64,000 nucleotides of DNA from CAXTKD01 sp964244885 (lineage in GTDB: Bacteria; Pseudomonadota; Alphaproteobacteria; Sphingomonadales; Sphingomonadaceae): contig CAXTKD010000004.1 of assembly GCA_964244885.1 (NCBI GenBank), positions 1 through 64,000 of the forward strand, written 5' to 3'. The translations under genes were made by a program, and so were the position numbers. The notes beneath the pieces are model-generated. The model worked only from the letters and a program-made list of their open reading frames with translations, had not been told where the DNA came from and ran no database searches. Below are positions 34,460 to 42,928 of the stretch, one piece after another; the stretch's first letter is position 1; each line of letters begins with the position of its first letter.

Positions 34460-34525
34460 GGGCGACGACCATCCTTCGCTGGAGAAGCTATCCCCACCCC
34501 TACCCCTCCCCTGAAGGGGAGGGGC
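34406..34525. repeat. Palindromic repeat, family C (copy 2)
   Basis: Left arm 34406-34440 and right arm 34491-34525 are inverted with about three mismatches; the core is cccctgaaggggagggg. The left arm has four G4 runs. The left arm overlaps the predicted 5' end of the ribbon-helix-helix gene and the right arm ends 11 bases before the phaB stop. Confidence 0.85.
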
Positions 34526-34535
34526 GAAGTATATG

Positions 34536-35258
34536 TTAGTACATGTGCTGGCCGCCGTTGATGCTGAGCGTCGAGCCGGTGACGAAGCCGCCGTCCTCGC
34601 CGCACAAGAAGGCGACGCCGCGCGCGATCTCGCTCGCCTGGCCGAGGCGGCCGACCGGCACCTTGGCGACGATCTTGGCGAGCACGTCGGCGGGGACGGC
34701 GGCGACCATGTCGGTGTCGATATAGCCCGGCGCGATGGCGTTGACGGTGATGCCGGAGCGAGCGCCTTCCTGCGCGAGCGCCTTGGTGAAGCCGTGGATG
34801 CCCGACTTGGCGGCGGCGTAGTTGACCTGGCCGTACTGCCCCGCCTGGCCGTTGATTGATCCGATGTTGACGATCCGGCCCCAGCCGCGCTCGCGCATGC
34901 CGGGGAACACCGCCTTCGCCATGTTGAAGCAGCCGCCCAGGTTGGTGTCGATGACCTCTTTCCACATTTCGTAGGTGAGCTTCATCAGCGTGCCGTCGCG
35001 CGTGATGCCGGCGTTGTTGACCAGCACGTCGACCGGGCCAAGGTCGGCCGCGACCTGCGCGACGCCCGCCTGGCAGGCGTCGTAGTCGGAGACGTCCCAC
35101 TTGTACGCCTTGATGCCGGTGCGCCCGCTGAACGCCGCCGCCCGCTCCTCGTTGCCGGCATAGTTCGCGGCGACCGTCATGCCCATGTCGCGAAGCGCCA
35201 GGCTGATCGCCTCGCCGATGCCACGGGACCCGCCCGTCACGATTGCCACGCGCGCCAT
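34536..35258 (-). CDS. phaB: Acetoacetyl-CoA reductase, SDR family
   Basis: 240 residues. NADPH-dependent reduction of acetoacetyl-CoA to (R)-3-hydroxybutyryl-CoA for polyhydroxybutyrate. It has the cofactor motif TGGSRGIGEAISLAL, NNAGITRDGTL, the catalytic Ser in NIGSINGQAGQYG and Tyr-Lys in NYAAAKSG. GQYGQVNYAAAKSG is typical of PhaB rather than FabG. No phaA or phaC is adjacent. The ATG at MARVAIVTGG is chosen, although the frame stays open upstream into hemH. Confidence 0.9.
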   Translation of the reverse strand: MARVAIVTGGSRGIGEAISLALRDMGMTVAANYAGNEERAAAFSGRTGIKAYKWDVSDYDACQAGVAQVAADLGPVDVLVNNAGITRDGTLMKLTYEMWKEVIDTNLGGCFNMAKAVFPGMRERGWGRIVNIGSINGQAGQYGQVNYAAAKSGIHGFTKALAQEGARSGITVNAIAPGYIDTDMVAAVPADVLAKIVAKVPVGRLGQASEIARGVAFLCGEDGGFVTGSTLSINGGQHMY

Positions 35259-35296
35259 AACCTGAGCTCCCAAGGACGTTTTCGTTGCCGGGCAGC

Positions 35297-36256
35297 CTAT
35301 GGAAGCGAGGCCCAGCCCGCAAGTTCCCGCGAGAGAAGTTTCTTGAGCAGCGAGATGCCGTCCTCGCCGGCGTTGAGGCAGGGCAGATAGGCGAAGCGCT
35401 CGCCGCCCGCCGCCTCGAAGCTCTGGCGGCCGCGGATGGCGATCTCCTCCAGCGTCTCGACGCAGTCGGCAGCGAAGCCGGGGGCCACCACCGCGACTCG
35501 CCCGACTCCCTCGCCCGGGAGCGCGGCGAGCGTCACGTCGGTATAGGGCTGGAGCCAGGCGGCGCGGCCGAAACGCGACTGGAAGGTGGCTCGGAGCGGC
35601 AGGCTCAGCTGCTCCGCCAGTAGCCGCGCGGTCTCGAGGCACTGGCCGCGATAGGGGTCGCCGAGCGTCGCGGTGCGCTCGGGCATGCCGTGGAAGGAGG
35701 CGACGATCAGCTCGGGCGCGAAGTCGAGCGCGGCGACCGACGCCTCGATGCTTCGGGCGAGCGCGGCGATATAGCCGGGGTCGTCGTAGTATGGCGGCAG
35801 CGTGCGGAGCGCGGGCTGCGAGCGGCGCGCGGCGATCAGCCCGAACAATTTGTCGTTCACGCTGGCGGTCGTGGCGGCGCAATATTGCGGATAGAGCGGC
35901 GCGATCAGGATGCGGTCGCAGCCGTCGAGCGCCTTGAGGCCGACCGCCATCGACGGGTTGCCGTAGCGCATCGCCCATTCGACCTTTACCTCAGGACCGA
36001 ACGCGCCTTGCAGCGCCTCGGCCTGCGCGCGGGTGATGGCGCGGAGCGGCGAATCCTCGCCCCACACCTGCGCGTAAGCCTCCGCCGACTTCTTCGGGCG
36101 CGTGGTGAGCACGACGCCGCGCAGGATCGGCTGCCAGACGAGCGGCGGGATCTCGACGACTCGGCGATCCGAGAGGAACTCGGCGAGGTAGCGGCGGACC
36201 GCCTTCGGGCTCGGGTCGTCGGGGGTGCCGAGGTTGACGAGCAGGACGCCGATCAT
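35297..36256 (-). CDS. hemH: Ferrochelatase
   Basis: 319 residues. Inserts Fe2+ into protoporphyrin IX to make heme. It starts MIGVLLVNLGTPDDPSPKAV; the catalytic His is in LIVASFHGMPERT and the Glu is in APGFAADCVETLEEIAIRG. Its start codon overlaps the stop of the upstream molybdenum hydroxylase gene by four bases, an unexpected coupling. The frame is open far upstream, but family alignment fixes this start. Confidence 0.95.
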   Translation of the reverse strand: MIGVLLVNLGTPDDPSPKAVRRYLAEFLSDRRVVEIPPLVWQPILRGVVLTTRPKKSAEAYAQVWGEDSPLRAITRAQAEALQGAFGPEVKVEWAMRYGNPSMAVGLKALDGCDRILIAPLYPQYCAATTASVNDKLFGLIAARRSQPALRTLPPYYDDPGYIAALARSIEASVAALDFAPELIVASFHGMPERTATLGDPYRGQCLETARLLAEQLSLPLRATFQSRFGRAAWLQPYTDVTLAALPGEGVGRVAVVAPGFAADCVETLEEIAIRGRQSFEAAGGERFAYLPCLNAGEDGISLLKKLLSRELAGWASLP

Positions 36257-38463
36257 GTGAGCTGCGGTTCGAGCGGCAGCGAACGCAGACGCTTGCCGGT
36301 GGCGGCGAAGATCGCGTTGGCGAGCGCCGGGGCGACCGGCGGCACGGCGATCTCCCCGACACCGCCCAGAGGATCGCCCGATGGCACCAGCAGCACTTCG
36401 ATCTCGGGCGTCTCGCTCATCGCGAGGAGCGGATAGCCGTCGAAGTTGGTTTGCTCGGCATGGCCGTCCTTGAAGGTGACCGCGCCCTTCAGCGCCGCCG
36501 TCAGCCCGAAGATGATGCCGCCCTCGATCTGGGCGCGGACGATGTCCGGATTGACGACCGTGCCGCAATCGACCGCCGCGGTGACCCGCGAGACCTTGAC
36601 GCCGCCCTCCGCCGCCTCGACCTCGACGACCATCGCGACGATCGAGCCGAAGCTTTCGTGGAGCGCGATGCCTTGGGCGCCCGAGCCGCCGAAGTCGGCG
36701 TGAGCTGCGACCGCCTTCAGCACCCTGGCGTGGCGCGGCGAGCCCTCCATCATGCGAAGGCGGAAGCTCAATGGATCGAGCTTGGCCGCCGCCGCCAGCT
36801 CGTCGACGAAGCTTTCGACGAAGAAGGCGTTGAAGCTGTGGCCGACCGAACGCCAATAGCCATAGGGCACCGGCAGCTCGACATCGGCGTGCGCCATGCG
36901 GAGGTTCGGTATCTGGTACGGCAGGTCGGTCGCGCCTTCGAGCGCGTGGCCGTTGGCGCGGCCCTTGCCGCCGAGCGCCGGGAGGGCGCGGCGCAGGAAG
37001 CTGGCGTCGACATCGGGAACGGCGATGGTGGCGTCCCAGCTGGCGATGCGGCGGTCGGCACCCAGCGTGGCCCGCATCCGCGCGTGGGCGGGCGGGCGGT
37101 ACTTGTCCTGGATGGTGTCTTCCTCGCGCGTCCAGATCAGCTGGACGGGGCGGCCGGCGTCGCGGGCGATCAGCGCGGCCTGGACGATGGCGTCGACCTC
37201 CGCCTTGCGGCCGAAGCCGCCGCCGAGCAGCGTCGGGAAGATCGTCACGCTGTCCTCGTCGATGCCGAGCGCGCGGGCCACCGCCCAGGTGGCGAGCGTC
37301 ACCGACTGAGTCGGCGCCCACACCTCGGCGCGGCCGTCGACGAGGCGCGCGGTGGCGTTCATCGGCTCGAGGCAGGCGTGGGCGAGCGCGGGCACGGCGT
37401 AATCGGCGACGATCGCGCCCTTGCCGCGCGCAAGCGATGGGTCGCCGTCCTCGAAGATCGTCTTGGCCTTGTCGCCGGTCGTGCCGAGCTTGAGGGCATC
37501 GTCCATCCACGGCCCTGCGGGCTGCGCCGCCTTGGTGAAGATCGGCTTGACGGTGTCGAGCGCGGTGCGCGCGCCCCACCAGGTGTCGGCGACCGCCGCG
37601 ACCCAAGTCGGACCCTCGACTATGCGGACGCCGGGGCGTTTCCTGGCCTCGGCTGCATCGACGCTTAGCAGCGCGCCGCCGTCGACCGGGCCGCCGCGCA
37701 CCGCCGCATAGGCCATGCCGGGCAGCCGGACGTCGATTCCGAAGCGCGCGCTGCCGTCGGTCTTCGACGGGATGTCGATGCGCGGCACCGAGCGGCCGAT
37801 GAGCACCGGCTTTGGCCGAAGCGGCGGATCGGACGGCGGCGTCTCCTGCGCCGCCTTGGCGGCGATGTCGGCGAAGCGGACGCGGTTGGCCTTGTGGATG
37901 ACGAAGCCGTTCGCGGTGTCGCACTCGGTCCAGTCGATGCCCCAGTCGCGCGCCGCCGCCATGCACAGCATGACGCGCGCGGTGGCGCCGGCGTGGCGCA
38001 GCGTGTCGTGGAACGCCATCATCGAGGTGCTGCCGCCGGTCAGCTGCACGGCGTAGTGCTCGACGACCGCGCCCAGCGCCCAGCGGACGCCGCCGCGCAG
38101 GAAGCCCGGCGCGCCCTGCGTCGCGCCCTCGATGATCGCCTTGTTGGCGTAGATTGGATGGAGCGGCGCGGGCTCGACTCCGACCGTTCGCCAGTCGGCG
38201 CCCAGCTCGTCGGCCAGCACCTGCGGCAGCGAGGTGTAGACGCCCTGCCCCATCTCGGCCTGCGGCACGACGACGGTGACCTGCCCGTCCGAGCCGATCT
38301 TGAGCCAGCCGCTCATGACCGTCTCGCCAGGCTTCGCGACGAGGTTCAGCGTCTCGCGGCGCGGCCAGGCGGCGAAGCCGACGATCAGCGCGCCCGCGGC
38401 ACCTGCCCCGATCAGGAACTTGCGGCGGGTAACACGGGGAGCTTTCGCGGGCTTGGCGCTCAT
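36253..38463 (-). CDS. iorB: Molybdenum hydroxylase large subunit, isoquinoline 1-oxidoreductase beta type
   Basis: 736 residues. Tat signal (RVTRRKFLIGAGAAGALIVG), then a xanthine-dehydrogenase-family molybdopterin-binding fold: VPQAEMGQGVYTSLPQVLAD, LLGGGFGRKAEVDAIVQAAL and, near the end, SGDPLGGVGEIAVPPVAPAL with the presumptive catalytic Glu. This subgroup oxidises aldehydes or N-heterocycles in the periplasm and needs a small [2Fe-2S] subunit, which is not adjacent. Followed by hemH with a 4-base overlap. The substrate is unknown. Confidence 0.9.
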   Translation of the reverse strand: MSAKPAKAPRVTRRKFLIGAGAAGALIVGFAAWPRRETLNLVAKPGETVMSGWLKIGSDGQVTVVVPQAEMGQGVYTSLPQVLADELGADWRTVGVEPAPLHPIYANKAIIEGATQGAPGFLRGGVRWALGAVVEHYAVQLTGGSTSMMAFHDTLRHAGATARVMLCMAAARDWGIDWTECDTANGFVIHKANRVRFADIAAKAAQETPPSDPPLRPKPVLIGRSVPRIDIPSKTDGSARFGIDVRLPGMAYAAVRGGPVDGGALLSVDAAEARKRPGVRIVEGPTWVAAVADTWWGARTALDTVKPIFTKAAQPAGPWMDDALKLGTTGDKAKTIFEDGDPSLARGKGAIVADYAVPALAHACLEPMNATARLVDGRAEVWAPTQSVTLATWAVARALGIDEDSVTIFPTLLGGGFGRKAEVDAIVQAALIARDAGRPVQLIWTREEDTIQDKYRPPAHARMRATLGADRRIASWDATIAVPDVDASFLRRALPALGGKGRANGHALEGATDLPYQIPNLRMAHADVELPVPYGYWRSVGHSFNAFFVESFVDELAAAAKLDPLSFRLRMMEGSPRHARVLKAVAAHADFGGSGAQGIALHESFGSIVAMVVEVEAAEGGVKVSRVTAAVDCGTVVNPDIVRAQIEGGIIFGLTAALKGAVTFKDGHAEQTNFDGYPLLAMSETPEIEVLLVPSGDPLGGVGEIAVPPVAPALANAIFAATGKRLRSLPLEPQLT

Positions 38464-38518
38464 GGAAGAGCGTTAGCCTTTCGCGGAGCGCCAATCCACT
38501 CGCGAACCCACAAACCTT

Positions 38519-38596
38519 CGTTCGTGGTGAGCCTGTCGAACCACGAGGTCGCGCAGGCCATGCGACCACGTCCTTCGACAAGCTCAGGACGAACGG
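38519..38596. repeat. Palindromic repeat, family A (copy 3)
   Basis: Imperfect inverted arms cgttcgtggtgagcctgtcg and cgacaagctcaggacgaacg, with inner gaggtcgc and gcgacc. It lies between the molybdenum hydroxylase start and the stop of the HD-domain gene and resembles the copies at the left edge and in the vir operon. Confidence 0.9.
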
Positions 38597-38620
38597 TGGA
38601 GTGGCTGCAGTTCTGCGGCG

Positions 38621-39163
38621 TCACATCCGCTTCGGCGAGGAGAACACCCGCATCACCTCGGGCTCGAAGCTTTCGAGGCTGTCGACCGGGAAGTTCGGAT
38701 CGAACGCCGGGCCGTCCCACTCGTCGACCAGCGTCTCGGCGATGCCGAACCACGGCTCGCCCCGGAAGCGCTCGCGCAGGTCGGTCGGCTTGCCGAGGTG
38801 GTTGTAGTAATAGCGGCCCTGGAAATCCTGGTGCCAGTAGATCGCCTGGTAGAGATCGTCGGAGACGTAGGGCTTGAGCATCTCTGCGGCGATCGGGCCG
38901 TGGTTGGGGATGCTGAACAGCTTGCCGAGATCGTGGGTGAGCGCCGCGACGACCTCCTCGTCGCTCGCACCGTCGCGGCGGGCGAGCGTTCCGGCCATCA
39001 GGCAGTGCGTCAGCTGGTTGGCGGCGAAGCCGACGACGATCGGCTCCAGCCGGCGGAGCGAATCCATGATCTGAAGCCCGGTCGCCGACTTCTGGTGCGC
39101 CATATGCTCGCGCGCGATATGGCCCCAGTCCTCCGCCGTGCCTTCAGCCATCGTCGTGAACAT
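38621..39163 (-). CDS. HD-domain protein with PhnZ/MIOX-like metal ligand set
   Basis: 180 residues. Potential ligands are His53 (NQLTHCLMAG), His77-Asp78 (ALTHDLGKLF), His88 (PNHGPIAA), His111 (AIYWHQDF) and an Asp in VDEWDGPAFDP near 147-150. This H-HD-H-H-D order is that of mixed-valent diiron oxygenases such as myo-inositol oxygenase and PhnZ, not of simple HD phosphohydrolases. The ATG shares a base with the stop of the acyl-CoA ligase, so the two are coupled. A phosphohydrolase role remains possible; the substrate is unknown. Confidence 0.75.
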   Translation of the reverse strand: MFTTMAEGTAEDWGHIAREHMAHQKSATGLQIMDSLRRLEPIVVGFAANQLTHCLMAGTLARRDGASDEEVVAALTHDLGKLFSIPNHGPIAAEMLKPYVSDDLYQAIYWHQDFQGRYYYNHLGKPTDLRERFRGEPWFGIAETLVDEWDGPAFDPNFPVDSLESFEPEVMRVFSSPKRM

Positions 39164-40851
39164 CACGCCTTCTCCCTGTAGGCCGCCCGAAGCGTCACCT
39201 TGTCGATCTTCGCCGAGCCGAGCTTGGGCAGTGGCTCCAAATCGACCCAGACGCGCGCCGGGACCTTGAACGCCGCGAGCCGGGTCTTGGCGAAGTCTAT
39301 CACATCCTGCGGATCGAGGCTCGCCCCCGCCTTCGGGTGAACGACCGCGCCGACGATCTCGCCCAGCCGTTCGTCGGGCAGGCCGAACACCGCCGCCTCC
39401 GCGACGTCGGGGTGCGCGTAGATCGCGGCTTCGACTTCCAGGCAGGCGATATTCTCGCCGCCGCGGATGACGATGTCCTTGGCGCGGTCGACGATGAACA
39501 GATAGCCGTCCTGGTCGAGGTAGCCCAGGTCGCCGCTGTCGAACCAGCCGTCGGCGCTGAACGCCCTGGCGGTGGCCTCCGGGTTGTTCCAATAGCCCCG
39601 CGCGTTCGCCGCCGACTTGATTCGGATCGCTCCGACCTGGTGCGGAGGCAGCGGGTTGCCGTCGGCGTCGGCGATGTCGATCTCGACCACCGGGCCGGAG
39701 GCGCGGCCGGTGGAGTTGGGCTTGGCGCGGTAGTTGGTACGGAGGTTGCCGGCACCGACCGCGTTGGTTTCGGTCAGGCCGTAGCCGATCGCCGGGCTCT
39801 TGCCGGGGAAGGCCTCGGCGAGCCGCTCGACATGCGCCACCGGCCGTGCCGCGCCGCCCGCGGCGATGTCGACGAGAGTGCTCAGATCGTAGTTGTCGCG
39901 GTCGGGATGCTGCATCAGCTCGAGGCTCATCGTCGGGACGCCGACGAAATAGGTGACCTTCTCGGCCTCCATCAGCTTCAGCGCCTCGCCCGCGTCCCAG
40001 CGGTGCATGATAATGAGCTTGCGCCCGATCACCGCCGAGACCAGCATCACCGGCACCGAGCCGGTGATGTGGAACAGCGGGACGTTCAGGAGCATCACCT
40101 GCTGCTCGGCGGGCGTATTGCCCGCCTCGACGTGCAGCTTCAACATCGCCATCATCGTCACGACGTAGTTGAGCGCGCCGTGGACCAGCGCGCCGTGCTG
40201 CGACACCGCGCCCTTGGGGCTGCCGGTCGAGCCCGAGGTGTACATGATCGTCGCGTCGTCCTCGGGGAACAGCGCGGGCGGCATCCAGGCCGCGTCCGGC
40301 GCATCGACAAGCAAATCCTCCAGCCGTGCATCGCCAAGCGACGTGTCGTCGGTGCGGACGGTGACGACCGGTACGCCGATCCGGCCAAGCCGTTGCGCGC
40401 GCTCGGCGTCGGCGACGACCAGCCGGGTCCCCGAATCCTTGATTCCGTAGGCGAGCTCGTCGGCCTGCCACCACGCGTTCATCGGAACCGCCACGACCCC
40501 GAAGTGCAGGAGGCCGAAGAAGGCGGCGATCCACTCGGGGTAGTTGCGCATCGCGATGGCGACGCGGTCGCCCTTGGCGATGCCGTAGCGCGCCTGGAGC
40601 GCCGCGGCGATGCGCTTGCCCTTCGCGACGATGGCGTCGAGCGTGTAGCGCTCGCCCTGGTAGACGACGAACTCCCTGGCGCCGTTGCTGGCGGCGCAGA
40701 AGTCCGCGAACTCCCGCATCGTCGGCGGCGGCGCGGCGAAGACGCGGTGGTCGACGCCTCGGATCGGGGCGTGCGTCGTCGGCAGCGGCCCGCCGGGGCC
40801 GGTGATCGCGGCGATCGCGGCGTCGAGCGCGATGTCGAGTTCGGTCAGCAT
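39163..40851 (-). CDS. AMP-forming acyl-CoA synthetase
   Basis: 562 residues. ANL-superfamily ligase that activates a carboxylic acid with ATP and CoA. Motifs: the P-loop TIMYTSGSTGSPKG, GYGLTETNAVG, WFDSGDLGYLDQDGYLFIVD, and the C-terminal Lys region LPKLGSAKIDK. It is closest in feel to medium- or long-chain fatty-acyl or aryl ligases; the chain length cannot be assigned. First gene of a two-gene leftward operon with the HD protein. It diverges from lgt. Confidence 0.9.
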   Translation of the reverse strand: MLTELDIALDAAIAAITGPGGPLPTTHAPIRGVDHRVFAAPPPTMREFADFCAASNGAREFVVYQGERYTLDAIVAKGKRIAAALQARYGIAKGDRVAIAMRNYPEWIAAFFGLLHFGVVAVPMNAWWQADELAYGIKDSGTRLVVADAERAQRLGRIGVPVVTVRTDDTSLGDARLEDLLVDAPDAAWMPPALFPEDDATIMYTSGSTGSPKGAVSQHGALVHGALNYVVTMMAMLKLHVEAGNTPAEQQVMLLNVPLFHITGSVPVMLVSAVIGRKLIIMHRWDAGEALKLMEAEKVTYFVGVPTMSLELMQHPDRDNYDLSTLVDIAAGGAARPVAHVERLAEAFPGKSPAIGYGLTETNAVGAGNLRTNYRAKPNSTGRASGPVVEIDIADADGNPLPPHQVGAIRIKSAANARGYWNNPEATARAFSADGWFDSGDLGYLDQDGYLFIVDRAKDIVIRGGENIACLEVEAAIYAHPDVAEAAVFGLPDERLGEIVGAVVHPKAGASLDPQDVIDFAKTRLAAFKVPARVWVDLEPLPKLGSAKIDKVTLRAAYREKA

Positions 40852-40932
40852 CGGCGGGCCGAAGCCCCTCTCCCCGTTTGTCTTCTAACTTGCCGCGACT
40901 ATGGTGCCGCCAAAGCGAGCGACAAGGCGAAA

Positions 40933-41799
40933 ATGATCAACCCTATCCAATTCGTCCAGACCGCGATCGACTACCGCGCGCTCCACCTCGATCCGGTGAT
41001 CGTTCAGATCGGCCCGCTGGCGCTCCGCTGGTACAGCCTCGCCTATATCGGCGGCATCATGCTGGCGTGGTGGTACATCCTGCGCCTGATCAGGAAACCG
41101 GGCGCGCCGATGAGCGCGGCGCATATCGACAGCTTCGTCACCTACATCACGCTCGGCATCATCCTGGGCGGGCGGATCGGCTATGTGCTGTTCTACGATT
41201 TCGCCAAATATGCCGAACGGCCATTGGATGCGCTGAAGCTCTGGGAGGGCGGCATGTCGTTCCACGGCGCGCTCGTCGGCGTGCTGGTGGCGATCGCGCT
41301 GTTCGTCCGCGCCCACAAGCTCAGCTTCCTGCGCTTCTGCGACTATGTCGCGGTCACCATTCCGTTTGGTTTGTGCCTGGGGCGGATCGCCAACTTCATC
41401 AACGGCGAACTGTGGGGCAGCACGACGACGCTGCCCTGGGGCGTGATCTTCCCCGATGGCGGCCCGCTGCCGCGCCACCCAAGCCAGCTTTACGAGGCGG
41501 CGCTGGAAGGCCCGCTGCTGTTCGCGATCCTGTGGTGGCTCTTCCACAAGACGCAGGCGCGCTATTACCCCGGCCGCATCGCCGGCGCCTTCGCGCTGTT
41601 CTACGGCCTGTTCCGCTTCCTGGTGGAGTTCATCCGCGAGCCCGACAGCCAGTTGACCGGCTTCGCTGCCGCGACCGGGCTTCACATGGGCCAGTGGCTG
41701 AGCCTGCCGCTCATCCTCGCCGGCCTGTACTTCACGCTGACCAGCAAGGGCCGCCGCCAGCGCGTCGAGCCGTTCGCGGGAACCGCGTCGCAGGCGTGA
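40933..41799 (+). CDS. lgt: Phosphatidylglycerol--prolipoprotein diacylglyceryl transferase
   Basis: 288 residues with seven hydrophobic helices. It attaches diacylglycerol to the lipobox Cys of prolipoproteins in the inner membrane. Signature GRIANFINGELWG, the essential His in GGMSFHGALVG and RHPSQLYEAALEG are present. The start MINPIQFVQT is conventional, although the frame stays open over 1.5 kb upstream opposite the ligase gene. Confidence 0.96.
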   Translation: MINPIQFVQTAIDYRALHLDPVIVQIGPLALRWYSLAYIGGIMLAWWYILRLIRKPGAPMSAAHIDSFVTYITLGIILGGRIGYVLFYDFAKYAERPLDALKLWEGGMSFHGALVGVLVAIALFVRAHKLSFLRFCDYVAVTIPFGLCLGRIANFINGELWGSTTTLPWGVIFPDGGPLPRHPSQLYEAALEGPLLFAILWWLFHKTQARYYPGRIAGAFALFYGLFRFLVEFIREPDSQLTGFAAATGLHMGQWLSLPLILAGLYFTLTSKGRRQRVEPFAGTASQA

Positions 41800-41813
41800 T
41801 TGCCGTGCATAGC

Positions 41814-41988
41814 GCCCGGCGGTGTCACCCCCACCTAACCTCCCCCATCAAAGGGGGAGGGACTGGTCTGGACGATGCAAGAATAGCGCACCCTCCCCTT
41901 CGATGGGCAGAAAACGCCCTTGCCATAAGCTTAGCCTTATCCCTCCCCCTTCGATGGGGGAGGTTAGGTGGGGGTGACACCGCCGGGC
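41814..41988. repeat. Palindromic repeat, family B (copy 3), 49-bp arms
   Basis: Arms 41814-41862 and 41940-41988 are reverse complements with one mismatch; they begin gcccggcggtgtcaccccc. The 77-base centre holds a further damaged copy of the ccctccccttcgatggg module, suggesting one element inserted in or duplicated within another. It lies between lgt and midA, 11 bases before the GTG of midA. Confidence 0.95.
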
Positions 41989-41998
41989 GAATTGTCCG

Positions 41999-42928
41999 GT
42001 GACACCGCTTGCCACAGTCCTCGCTGCTCAAGCACCACTGACGGTCGAGGCCTACATGGCCGCCTGCAACGCGCATTATTACGCGACCCGCGACCCGCTC
42101 GGTGCGGCGGGGGACTTCACCACCGCGCCCGAGATCAGCCAGATGTTCGGGGAGCTGATCGGTGGCTGGTGCGCCGATCTGTGGCGGCGCGCGGGGGCGC
42201 CAGCGGTGCGGCTGGTCGAGCTTGGGCCGGGGCGGGGCACGCTGATGGCCGACCTGTTGCGGGTCGCGGCCAAGGCCGGGCTGGCGCCGCCGGTGCACTT
42301 CGTGGAGATGAGCCCGACGTTGCGCGCCGCGCAGGCCGAACGGGTGCCAGCCGCCACTTGGCACGACAGCGTCGATGACCTGCCAGCCGACCGGCCGCTG
42401 TTGATCGTCGCCAACGAGTTCTTCGATGCCCTGCCGATTCGGCAATTCATCGACGGCGTGGAGCGCCTCGTGTCGTTCGCGGACGGACGCTTTTCCGCTC
42501 CCGCCGGCGCGATCCGCGAGGAGTCGCCCGCCAGCCTCGCCATCGCGGGCAGGATTTCGGCCCGCCTGCGCGCCGGGGGCGGAGCGATGCTGGTCGTCGA
42601 CTACGGTTATTCCGGCCCCGCGACCGGCGACACGTTGCAGGCGGTGCGTCACCACCGCTATGCCGATCCCTTCACCGATCCCGGGGAGACGGACCTGACC
42701 GCGCACGTCGATTTCACCGCCCTCGCCAACGCGGCCGTGGGCCTCAAGGCCCACGGGCCGGTCGGACAAGGCGCCTTCCTGCGCGCGCTCGGGCTCGATG
42801 TCCGCGCGGCGAAGCTGGGCCAGCAGGCAGAGGCGGCACGTCTCGCGGGCGACGCGCAGATGGGCCGGCTGTTCAAGGCGATGGCGCTGGTCGCGCCAGG
42901 GTGGCCAAACCCCGAGGGCTTCGCATGA
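41999..42928 (+). CDS. MidA/NDUFAF7-type class I SAM methyltransferase
   Basis: 309 residues. Motif I RLVELGPGRGTLMADLLR, preceded by GAAGDFTTAPEISQMFGELI and followed by VANEFFDALPIRQF, defines the COG1565 family; the mitochondrial member methylates an Arg of a complex I subunit. A bacterial substrate is not established. The GTG start lies only 11 bases after a large palindromic repeat. First gene of a run of five overlapping genes ending with the NYN protein. Confidence 0.9.
   Translation: MTPLATVLAAQAPLTVEAYMAACNAHYYATRDPLGAAGDFTTAPEISQMFGELIGGWCADLWRRAGAPAVRLVELGPGRGTLMADLLRVAAKAGLAPPVHFVEMSPTLRAAQAERVPAATWHDSVDDLPADRPLLIVANEFFDALPIRQFIDGVERLVSFADGRFSAPAGAIREESPASLAIAGRISARLRAGGGAMLVVDYGYSGPATGDTLQAVRHHRYADPFTDPGETDLTAHVDFTALANAAVGLKAHGPVGQGAFLRALGLDVRAAKLGQQAEAARLAGDAQMGRLFKAMALVAPGWPNPEGFA

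Noticed and set aside
35297..38581. A single open frame of more than 1,000 codons through hemH and the molybdenum hydroxylase region
   Set aside because: The family start of hemH at 36256 and the overlapping, well-conserved hydroxylase in another frame explain the coding. The upstream part of the long frame is an Arg/Ala-rich GC artefact.
39337..40932. Long open frame upstream of lgt on the plus strand
   Set aside because: It lies opposite the acyl-CoA ligase and has shadow-frame composition. Lgt starts normally at 40933.
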